From Xylophilus sp. GW821-FHT01B05 (GTDB lineage Bacteria > Pseudomonadota > Gammaproteobacteria > Burkholderiales > Burkholderiaceae_C), in the NCBI GenBank assembly GCA_038961845.1, contig CP152408.1:3844001-3908000 (forward strand): a stretch of DNA of 64,000 nt, given 5' to 3'. The notes beneath the pieces were generated by a model. It saw nothing but the letters and a program-made list of their open reading frames with translations, ran no database searches and was not told the DNA's origin. Positions 28,179-34,297 of the stretch are shown here, piece by piece. Every line of letters starts with the position of its first letter. The first letter of the stretch is position 1. The position numbers were made by a program, and so were the translations under genes.

Positions 28179-29732
28179 ATGACGACCCGTATCCAGTACC
28201 ACGACCTCGTGGAGTCCGTTGCTGCCGCGCTGCAGTACATCTCCTACTACCACCCCGCTGACTACATCGCCCACCTGTCGCGCGCCTACGCCCGCGAGCA
28301 GAGCCCGGCGGCCAAGGACGCCATCGCGCAGATCCTGACCAACAGCAAGATGAGCGCCACCGGCCAGCGCCCGATCTGCCAGGACACCGGCATCGTCAAC
28401 GTGTTCCTCAAGGTCGGCATGGACCTGCGCTTTGAAGGCTTCCCCGCCGGCCTGGAAGACGCCATCAACGAAGGCGTGCGCCGCGGCTACAACCACCCGG
28501 ACAACACCTTGCGCGCCTCGGTCGTGGCCGACCCGCAGTTCGACCGCAAGAACACCAAGGACAACACGCCCGCCGTGATCTTCACCGAGATCGTGCCCGG
28601 CAATAAGCTCGACATCACCGTCGCGGCCAAGGGCGGCGGCAGCGAGAACAAGAGCAAGATGATCATGCTCAACCCCAGCGACTCGGTGGTCGACTGGGTG
28701 CTCAAGACCGTGCCCACCATGGGCGCCGGCTGGTGCCCGCCCGGCATGCTGGGCATCGGCATCGGCGGCACGGCAGAAAAGGCCGTGCTGATGGCCAAAG
28801 AGAGCCTGATGGACGACCTCGACATGTACGAGCTGCAGGCCAAGTCCTCCCGCGGTGAAAAGCTCGACAAGCTCGAAGAAATGCGCCTGGAGCTGTTCGA
28901 GAAGGTCAATGCACTGGGCATCGGCGCGCAGGGCCTGGGCGGCCTCACCACCGTGCTCGACATCAAGATCAAGATGTACCCCACGCACGCCGCCAGCAAG
29001 CCGGTCGCCATGATCCCCAACTGCGCCGCCACGCGCCACGCGCACTTCGTGATGGACGGCTCGGGCCCGGTCTACCTGGAAGCCCCGTCGCTCGACCTGT
29101 GGCCCAAGATCGACTGGGCGCCCGACTACAACAAGAGCAAGCGCGTTGACCTCAATGCGCTGACCAAGGAAGAAGTCGCCAGCTGGAAGCCGGGCGACAC
29201 CCTGCTGCTCAACGGCAAGATGCTCACCGGCCGCGATGCCGCGCACAAGCGCATCCAGGACATGCTGGCCAAGGGCGAGAAGCTGCCGGTGGACTTCACC
29301 AACCGCGTCATCTACTACGTCGGCCCGGTTGACCCGGTCAATGGCGAAGCCGTCGGCCCCGCCGGACCCACCACCGCCACGCGCATGGACAAGTTCACCG
29401 ACATGATGCTGGAGCAAACCGGCCTCATCGCCATGATCGGCAAGGCCGAGCGCGGCCCGGTCGCCATCGAGTCCATCAAGAACCACAAGAGCGCCTACCT
29501 GATGGCCGTCGGCGGCGCCGCCTACCTGGTCAGCAAGGCCATCAAGGACGCCAAGGTCGTCGGCTTTGCCGACCTGGGCATGGAAGCCATCTACGAGTTC
29601 GACGTGGTCGACATGCCGGTCACCGTGGCGGTCGACGCCGGCGGCACCAGCGTGCACATCACCGGCCCGGCCGAATGGCAAAAGCGCATCATCAGCGGCG
29701 AGTTCCGCGGCATCGAGCTCGCCACCGCCTGA
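28179..29732 (+). CDS. Class I fumarate hydratase (Fe-S type, fused subunits)
   Basis: This 517-residue single-chain fumarase catalyses fumarate to malate using a [4Fe-4S] cluster. The N-terminal alpha part contains RPICQDTGIVNVF, a likely cluster cysteine. The C-terminal beta part contains NRVIYYVGPVDPVNGEAVGP and GPTTATRMDKFTDMML, as in FumA/FumB. Start ATG 28179 is chosen over an upstream in-frame start because MTTRIQYHDLVES fits the family. It lies 90 bp after the c-di-GMP gene and 70 bp before murI, possibly in one transcript. Family secure; fumA versus fumB naming is not. Confidence 0.93.
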   Translation: MTTRIQYHDLVESVAAALQYISYYHPADYIAHLSRAYAREQSPAAKDAIAQILTNSKMSATGQRPICQDTGIVNVFLKVGMDLRFEGFPAGLEDAINEGVRRGYNHPDNTLRASVVADPQFDRKNTKDNTPAVIFTEIVPGNKLDITVAAKGGGSENKSKMIMLNPSDSVVDWVLKTVPTMGAGWCPPGMLGIGIGGTAEKAVLMAKESLMDDLDMYELQAKSSRGEKLDKLEEMRLELFEKVNALGIGAQGLGGLTTVLDIKIKMYPTHAASKPVAMIPNCAATRHAHFVMDGSGPVYLEAPSLDLWPKIDWAPDYNKSKRVDLNALTKEEVASWKPGDTLLLNGKMLTGRDAAHKRIQDMLAKGEKLPVDFTNRVIYYVGPVDPVNGEAVGPAGPTTATRMDKFTDMMLEQTGLIAMIGKAERGPVAIESIKNHKSAYLMAVGGAAYLVSKAIKDAKVVGFADLGMEAIYEFDVVDMPVTVAVDAGGTSVHITGPAEWQKRIISGEFRGIELATA

Positions 29733-29802
29733 CACCCGGCGCGCCAGCGCAATCCCGCAGCATCACGGACAATACCGGCCATCCTTTCGCCTGTAATCCG
29801 TG

Positions 29803-30645
29803 ATGCCTGCAGCCCTGCCCCACCAACCCATTGGCGTCTTCGACAGCGGCCTTGGCGGCCTGAGCGTATTGCAGTCCCTGCGGGCTGAGCTGCCGGCTGA
29901 AGACTACGTCTACCTCGCCGACAGCGGCCACGCGCCCTATGGCGAGCGCGGCGACGCCTACGTGGCACAACGCACGCTGGAGGTCGCCCGCCGCCTGCGC
30001 GAGCAGCACCAGATCAAGGCCTTGGTGGTGGCCTGCAACACCGCCACCACCGCCGCCATCCACCTGCTGCGCCAAGCCCATCCAGACCTGCCCCTGATCG
30101 GCGTAGAGCCCGCCGTCAAACCTGCCCTGGCCGCCAGCCGCACCGGCTGCATCGGCGTCATCGGTACCCGCGGCACCCTCAGCAGCGCCAAGTTCCGCAC
30201 CCTGCTGGCATCGCTGCAAACCCAGGCGGAATTCCACATCCAGCCCTGCGACGGCCTGGCACAGGCCATTGAAGCCGAACTGCTGCCAAGCCACGAGGAA
30301 GAATCAAAAGTAATAGCACTATGCCAAGGCTACACAAGGGATTTAGGCATATTTGGCACTGAAAAAGGCCAGATCGACACCTTGGTGATCGGCTGCACCC
30401 ACTACGTGTTCGCAGCGCCCGTGCTGCGCGCATTGGTCGGCCCCGGTGTGCAATTGATCGACACCGGCGCGCCGGTAGCGCGCCAGACGCAACGCCTGCT
30501 GGCCCAGCATGGGCTGCTGCGCGAGCCTGGCAGCCCTCTAGACAGCGTACTGGGCAACGTGCAGCTCACCAGCACCGGCGACCTGGCCCTGCTGCAGCGC
30601 GCGGCGCTAACCTGGCTGGGACTGGAGCAACCCGTTCTCGCCTGA
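29803..30645 (+). CDS. murI: Glutamate racemase
   Basis: This 280-residue enzyme makes D-glutamate for peptidoglycan. The N-terminal signature PIGVFDSGLGGLSVL and both catalytic cysteine regions (VVACNTATT and VIGCTHYVF) are present, so the enzyme looks functional. ATG 29803 is taken over the GTG immediately before it. Odd feature: codons covering 30312-30354 are AT-rich, use rare codons (ATA, CTA, AGG, TTA) and match a dispersed intergenic repeat, yet the frame is kept and no family block is lost. The 3' end overlaps the convergent metallopeptidase gene by 39 bp. Confidence 0.95.
   Translation: MPAALPHQPIGVFDSGLGGLSVLQSLRAELPAEDYVYLADSGHAPYGERGDAYVAQRTLEVARRLREQHQIKALVVACNTATTAAIHLLRQAHPDLPLIGVEPAVKPALAASRTGCIGVIGTRGTLSSAKFRTLLASLQTQAEFHIQPCDGLAQAIEAELLPSHEEESKVIALCQGYTRDLGIFGTEKGQIDTLVIGCTHYVFAAPVLRALVGPGVQLIDTGAPVARQTQRLLAQHGLLREPGSPLDSVLGNVQLTSTGDLALLQRAALTWLGLEQPVLA
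30312..30354 (+). repeat. Dispersed repeat copy embedded in murI coding sequence
   Basis: The pattern AATAGCACTATGCCAAGG, TACACAAGGG and TTTAGGCATATTT aligns without gaps to repeat copy 1 (31 of 41 bases from TAGC to CATATTT). It is translated as part of MurI, between the two catalytic cysteines. Sixth recognisable copy in the window and the only one lying well inside a gene. Confidence 0.65.
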
Positions 30646-31140
30646 CCAAAGCCGCTCGCCCGTGGCCTCCAGGTGCGTCAGGTACAGGCGCACATCAAAC
30701 TCCAGTTGGTGGTAGCGCGGCTCCATGCTTTCGCACAACTGGTAGAAGGCGCGGTCATGCTCGCGCTCCTTCAAATGCGCCAACTCGTGCACGGCAATCA
30801 TGCGCAAGAAGTCCAGCGGCGCATCCTTGAAGACCGACGCAATACGGATCTCGCGGCTGGCCTTCAGCCGTGAGCCCTGCACCCGCGCCACCTGCGTGTG
30901 CAGGCCCAGCGCATGCTGCACCACCTGCAGCTTGCTGTCGTAGAGCACCTTGTCCAGCGGCGGCGCCCGGCGCATGTGCTCGGCCTTCAGCTCCGTGACA
31001 AAGCCATGCAGCGCCCGGTCGGTACGCAAGCCGTGCGGCGCCGCATAGCGCGAGCGCAGCAAGCGGCCCAGGCCGCCTTGCGCGTGCAGCGTGCGCACCT
31101 GCTCCAGCACGGCCTCTGGGTAGCCGCCCAGGTAGCGCAC
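30607..31140 (-). CDS. YgjP/M48-type metal-dependent hydrolase
   Basis: This 177-residue protein has the zinc-binding motif HELAHLKEREHD near residue 127, as in the YgjP (DUF45) family of small metallopeptidase-like proteins. Upstream blocks DSKLQVVQHALGLHT and SREIRIASVFKDAPLDFLRM agree. No signal peptide is seen, so it is cytosolic; no substrate is established. I prefer GTG 31140 (VRYLGGYPEA, with GGGCAGG upstream) because homologues begin near this point. ATG 31185 is an alternative that overlaps the preceding gene. It follows the DUF6806 gene on the same strand and overlaps the murI 3' end. Confidence 0.85.
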   Translation of the reverse strand: MRYLGGYPEAVLEQVRTLHAQGGLGRLLRSRYAAPHGLRTDRALHGFVTELKAEHMRRAPPLDKVLYDSKLQVVQHALGLHTQVARVQGSRLKASREIRIASVFKDAPLDFLRMIAVHELAHLKEREHDRAFYQLCESMEPRYHQLEFDVRLYLTHLEATGERLWSGENGLLQSQPG

Positions 31141-31150
31141 AACACCTGCC

Positions 31151-31783
31151 CTAGTGCAAATGGCGTGGACGGCGGCCGCCGCCATGCCCGCCACCCGGGC
31201 CGGCACCACCGCTGCCACGCGGCGGCTTGCCCAGCTCCAGCGAGTTGACCAGCGCATCAAAGCGCTCGCCAAACAGCTTGTCGATCTCGGCCACCACACC
31301 GCCCAGCTCGGCGCCATCGAAATGGCGCTCCATCATGCCCACCACGTCCTGCACCAGCAGGTCGCGCTGCACCTGCATGATGGCCGCAGGCGTGGGGCCG
31401 ACGAACAGCATCACAAAGTCATCGCGCGCCTCGACGTCGGACGGTTCCTCGTCTTCATCGAAGTCGGTGTCGTAGAAGGTCACCTCGATCGCCGCGCCCT
31501 GCTCGGCCAGTTCATTGAGGCTCATGCACATCTCGTCCAGGTTGTGCCGGAAGTCCTCATTGCCATTGACCGTCCAGCAGATGTGCAGCACATGCTCCTT
31601 GGCGTCAAACTCGATGCCGGGCTCTTCCTCGTAGACGCTGGTCGCACCATCGGCGAGCGAGCGGGCACCGGCGTACTTCCAGAGCGGGCGCAGCGCGTCC
31701 TGCAACTGCTCGAACGTGGCGTCCGGGCGCAGCACCACGTCGCCATGGACGTGGATTTCGAATGGGGTGTTATAGCTAGACAT
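31151..31783 (-). CDS. DUF6806-type conserved protein
   Basis: This 210-residue acidic cytosolic protein begins MSSYNTPFEIHVHGDVVLRP and contains the conserved blocks LRPLWKYAGARSLADGA and LFVGPTPAAIMQVQRDLLVQ. It ends in a Gly/Arg/His-rich tail. I recognise it as the DUF6806 family, which I know from comamonads and relatives; no function is known. ATG 31783 is chosen over an in-frame start eight codons upstream by fit to the family. It probably shares a transcript with the metallopeptidase gene downstream. Confidence 0.75.
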   Translation of the reverse strand: MSSYNTPFEIHVHGDVVLRPDATFEQLQDALRPLWKYAGARSLADGATSVYEEEPGIEFDAKEHVLHICWTVNGNEDFRHNLDEMCMSLNELAEQGAAIEVTFYDTDFDEDEEPSDVEARDDFVMLFVGPTPAAIMQVQRDLLVQDVVGMMERHFDGAELGGVVAEIDKLFGERFDALVNSLELGKPPRGSGGAGPGGGHGGGRRPRHLH

Positions 31784-31925
31784 CGTGCATCTCTGTGGTG
31801 TCGACATCAGGCCCCAGGCCCGACAGCGACACCCTCAGAATTAAAAAAGAGGACGGGGAGCGGGAAAGCCGCAATCACGGTTGCATCCAGCCAGCGAAGA
31901 GCGCATTTTCTCACGTTCGACTGAC

Positions 31926-31971
31926 AGGACATGCCCCCTGCCTACGGAAAAAGCAGCGCAAGGCATGTCCT
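31926..31971. promoter_or_regulatory. Long-armed inverted repeat upstream of DUF6806 gene
   Basis: AGGACATGCC (31926-31935) and GGCATGTCCT (31962-31971) are perfect 10-base inverted arms. Additional inner pairing (CTGC with GCAG) would give a stable hairpin. It lies in the 290-bp gene-free gap between the DUF6806 gene and the tRNA-Leu terminator; the rest of that gap shows nothing else. Confidence 0.4.
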
Positions 31972-32075
31972 TATGAAACAAGCACTTACGACACTCTTTT
32001 CACCCCCGAACACGGGTTATCCCCAGGATTGTCCAGTGCTGCCGGGGACAAGTACATGACCGCCATCAAGAAGAA

Positions 32076-32105
32076 AGCCGCACCTGGCTTGGGCCAGGTG
32101 CGGCT
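32076..32105 (-). terminator. Rho-independent terminator after tRNA-Leu
   Basis: A 13-bp stem (AGCCGCACCTGGC with GCCAGGTGCGGCT) and a 4-nt loop are followed on the minus strand by TTTCTTCTTG. It lies 9 bp beyond the 3' end of the tRNA-Leu gene. Confidence 0.8.
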
Positions 32106-32113
32106 CTATCGAT

Positions 32114-32439
32114 TGGTGCCCGAGGCCGGAATCGAACCGGCACGACCGTGAAGCCGAGGGATTTTCTTACCACTTCGGCTTTCGCCGCCGTCGCATCGAG
32201 GATGCCGCGTTCGTGGTCTGGAGCACGCCTTCACCATGGCCCTGCGGCCGTAGGTGCCCGCCGTCTGCTCTCTACACCTTCCCAGGCTCTTGCGAGTCAG
32301 GGCTTGGCTCGGCGTTGGCTCGGATGCGCAAGGCATCCAGGGCGTTCGCCGAATTTGACGGGCGTCACCTTCGGGGTTTCCCCCGAAGGGCTCAAATTTG
32401 CTTCAAGTCCCTTGTGTCTACCAGTTTCACCACTCGGGC
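32114..32439 (-). tRNA. tRNA-Leu(UAA), interrupted by a group I intron
   Basis: The 5' exon (32439-32405) begins GCCCGAGTGGTGAAACTGGT and ends in the anticodon loop as C-U-U34. The 3' exon (32165-32114) begins A35-A36-A37-A38, closes the anticodon stem (AGGGA with TCCCT), has a long class II variable arm, a T arm (GCCGG/CCGGC) and an encoded CCA. The acceptor stem GCCCGAG/CTCGGGC pairs perfectly. Joined, the exons form an ordinary tRNA-Leu with anticodon UAA. As the only UAA leucine tRNA seen here, splicing would be essential if there is no other copy. Standard tRNA scanners may miss or misplace it. Confidence 0.9.
32166..32404 (-). ncRNA. Self-splicing group I intron (Azoarcus-like) in tRNA-Leu(UAA)
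   Basis: A 239-nt intron inserted between U34 and A35, ending in the expected 3'-terminal G. On the minus strand it carries core blocks in the correct order: CAAATTCGGCGAA (P), AACGCCGAGCCAAGC (Q), GGTGTAGAGAGCAGACGGC (R) and ATGGTGAAGGCGTGCTCCAG (S). These closely follow the Azoarcus tRNA-Ile intron as I remember it. The 5' exon GGG(A)CUU can pair with an internal guide GAGCCC, giving the U-G wobble at the splice site. No ORF is inside. Activity is inferred. Confidence 0.88.
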
Positions 32440-32553
32440 ATGAGAGCTGCGGCAGCTACGCCACAGCTTGGTCATTGCATTGCAATTTGCATGCATAAAA
32501 ACGCAAGGGACGCATTGTGACAGGCTCACGGCCCGATCAAGACCGCTCGCGGC

Positions 32554-32778
32554 TCAACCGTAGTTGGTGATCCACTCCAGGCCCCGTGATCTGGCGGCAG
32601 CAATTGCCTCCTCTTCGATCTCGAACTCGGCCTTCTCGATCGCGATGGAGCGCGGACGGGTCGGCCAGACGTCCTTCGTGATCACCAGCTCAGGTACGAA
32701 GCGCCCGTTGGCCAGCACCCTCGCGCTACAGGCCAATAGGTAGTGGCCATGGTGGAACGTCGTCAAGGTCGCAGGCAT
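32554..32778 (-). CDS. Small conserved hypothetical protein
   Basis: This 74-residue protein starts MPATLTTFHHGHYLLACSAR. It has a short beta-rich half (GRFVPELVITKDVW) and a C-terminal acidic helix (FEIEEEAIAAARSRGLEW). I do not recognise a function. ATG 32778 is supported by GAGAGGTGG immediately upstream. It lies between the tRNA-Leu and tRNA-Gly genes on the same strand, in an otherwise tRNA-filled region. The pattern resembles small comamonad/Burkholderiales proteins with a C-terminal DUF-like helix, but this is a weak impression. Confidence 0.6.
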   Translation of the reverse strand: MPATLTTFHHGHYLLACSARVLANGRFVPELVITKDVWPTRPRSIAIEKAEFEIEEEAIAAARSRGLEWITNYG

Positions 32779-32992
32779 TACCACCTCTCGGCAAAAATCA
32801 CAGTATGACCGCATCCGAGCGATCCGCCAAAGAACGCCGCTCACGAGGACGCAGACACAACACTGCGCACGCAGGAAACCCCACGTACAAAGCTACTTTC
32901 TGCTTATGAATGGAGGATGGAGCAGCTACCAAAGCGCGCGAACTCAGCATCAAAGCGAGCCCTGGCCATGCAGCGTGGTCAGCAACAAAAAA

Positions 32993-33010
32993 GGGAAGCC
33001 TAAGCTTCCC
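32993..33010 (-). terminator. Terminator downstream of tRNA-Gly
   Basis: GGGAAGC, loop CTAA, GCTTCCC, flanked by A6 on the left and T6 on the right, so it can act in both directions. A near-identical hairpin occurs at 33297-33314 next to the second, truncated tRNA-Gly end. Confidence 0.75.
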
Positions 33011-33023
33011 TTTTTTAGAAATT

Positions 33024-33099
33024 TGGAGCGGGAAAAGAGTCTCGAACTCTCGACCTCAACCTTGGCAAGGTTGCGCTCTACCAACTGAGCTATTCCCGC
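33024..33099 (-). tRNA. tRNA-Gly(GCC)
   Basis: Minus-strand gene with acceptor stem GCGGGAA, D arm GCTCAGTTGGTAGAGC, anticodon arm around TTGCCAA (anticodon GCC), T arm GAGAGTTCGAGACTC and encoded CCA. It is complete. Its 3' end and downstream terminator are duplicated at 33297-33345, next to the ICE boundary. Confidence 0.95.
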
Positions 33100-33197
33100 A
33101 AATCTTGTCAATCGCACTGCTTTTACAGTGAATTCTCAAGAGCCTTTGATTATAGCAGAATTTTCTGCTCTACAAAGTATCTACCCGATCAGAGCTA

Positions 33198-33271
33198 TGG
33201 AGGCGCGGCCCGGAGTCGAACCGGGCTAACCGGATTTGCAATCCGGGGCATAACCGCTTTGCTACCGCGCC
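33198..33271 (-). tRNA. tRNA-Cys(GCA)
   Basis: Minus-strand gene with acceptor stem GGCGCGG, anticodon loop around TTGCAAA (anticodon GCA), T arm CCCGGTTCGACTCCGGG and encoded CCA. It sits between the intact tRNA-Gly and the truncated tRNA-Gly end. The Gly-Cys-Leu grouping resembles glyW-cysT-leuZ of Escherichia coli. Confidence 0.95.
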
Positions 33272-33296
33272 GCAAACTCCAACTTCCGACGAAAAA

Positions 33297-33314
33297 GGGA
33301 AGCCTAGGCTTCCC
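33297..33314 (-). terminator. Terminator of the interrupted tRNA-Gly unit
   Basis: Perfect stem GGGAAGCCT/AGGCTTCCC with A5 before and T6 after. It is the counterpart of the hairpin at 32993-33010 and marks the downstream flank of a tRNA-Gly gene whose body has been displaced by the ICE. Confidence 0.75.
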
Positions 33315-33327
33315 TTTTTTGGAAATT

Positions 33328-33345
33328 TGGAGCGGGAAAAGGGAC
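33328..33345 (-). other. Putative attachment site (tRNA-Gly 3' end remnant)
   Basis: On the minus strand this reads GTCCCTTTTCCCGCTCCA, the last 18 bases of a tRNA-Gly, with no tRNA body upstream. Sequence to the left is chromosomal tRNA cluster; to the right it changes abruptly. clc-type ICEs integrate into an 18-bp target at the tRNA-Gly 3' end, leaving such a short copy at the end away from the integrase. The intact partner should lie beyond position 64000. Confidence 0.75.
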
Positions 33346-33853
33346 ATGCACTAGGGCGCTAAGTCATTGTTTCCCAACTACATTCTCCGCCGTGGTGATC
33401 AGCGAAGGACTTGATTATAGCCTCATTTTTCGCCCTCGATGGTCAACACCCACCATTGATGTCCATAGGCATCCATGAACTTCCGCTGGCCACTATCAGC
33501 GGATTCGCCCTCCAGCGATCCCGTCAGCCGTCAAGGCTACTTGATGTCTATGCCCAGCGCCCCGGCGATCACCGGGCCGAACAGCGATTGGCGTGGCGAC
33601 GCCAGCGGTGTCAGCGGGCCGGGATGGCGGGGTTCCATGGAGCCGTCCTGATGAAAGGCGTCCTTGTGCTCGTGCGCGGCCGCTAAGTCGTTGCGGCGCC
33701 GCGGCCGATTCCGGGCCCCGCCAGCGGATTGACGCCAGCCCAAACTTGCCAGCGGCGGCAAACGCGCCCAGCCCCGCCTTCTACGCTAAGTCGCGGCGCC
33801 TTTGCCTAGCTAAGCGTGTCGGCCAAATGCGCCTAGGCACAATCGCTCCTGCA
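33346..33853. other. ICE terminal region without a recognised gene
   Basis: About 500 bp adjoining the attachment remnant. It has no gene I can support. The motif GCTAAGTC occurs three times in direct orientation (33358-33365, 33682-33689 and 33785-33792), two of them extended as GCTAAGTC(A/G)TTG. Such direct repeats near an att site could be integrase arm-type or accessory-factor sites. A minus-strand frame ending near 33537 is open but unlike any family I know. Confidence 0.4.
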
Positions 33854-34084
33854 ATGGGGATCAGAGAACTGCAAGACGATGAACTGGTAAATCAGGCCCG
33901 CGAGTGGAGACGTCGCGCTTTGCGTGGCGACAAAGACGCTCGGGGTATCGCCCACGAGCTGGAACGTGAAATGCGCAACCGCACGCCACGGCAGGCCGAT
34001 CGCGAGGCTCCACGCGCGCTTGATACGCGACCGCAGGCGATCCGGCAAAGAGAAACGTCGAAGCTCCTTTGGAGATTCTGGTGA
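33854..34084 (+). CDS. Small ICE-end conserved protein
   Basis: This 76-residue basic, helical protein starts MGIRELQDDELVNQAREWRR and is rich in Arg, Glu and Gln. I associate this N-terminal block with small hypothetical proteins in clc-type elements, but no function is known. ATG 33854 is chosen because the upstream part of the frame is low-complexity Arg/Ala sequence. No clear Shine-Dalgarno sequence precedes it. It lies between the attachment remnant and the defence pair. Confidence 0.55.
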   Translation: MGIRELQDDELVNQAREWRRRALRGDKDARGIAHELEREMRNRTPRQADREAPRALDTRPQAIRQRETSKLLWRFW

Positions 34085-34297
34085 GACAGGGCTGGCGCCA
34101 CTGCATCCAGCGGGTTCCTACGGAGTCGATCATCTGCCACGTTCAAACTTCCCTGGGGTGAACCAACCGAGTCGTGAGGCCAACCTCTCGTAACCCCGTG
34201 CGCGCTCCAGGCGCAGTCCCATCAGCCACAAAATGTAAAAATATGCAAGCGCAAGCAAGGGGCACTATTTCAACCCGATGTTGGAACACGGAGACAC

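Noticed and set aside
25818..29735. A 1305-codon minus-strand open frame across the c-di-GMP and fumarase genes
   Set aside because: It lies antisense to two well-supported genes, is rich in His, Gln, Ala and Arg, and has no domain. Long antisense frames are a normal by-product of GC-rich codon bias. The same applies to the minus-strand frames at 6166-8919 and 12048-14486.
33024..33099. The intact tRNA-Gly as the ICE's own attachment partner
   Set aside because: Its 3' end faces left, into chromosomal genes, while the ICE lies to the right beyond tRNA-Cys. The geometry needs a different tRNA-Gly at the far end.
33411..33761. Short open frames on both strands near the ICE end
   Set aside because: No ribosome binding site or family resemblance, and the two strands overlap each other. 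Left as gene-free sequence.
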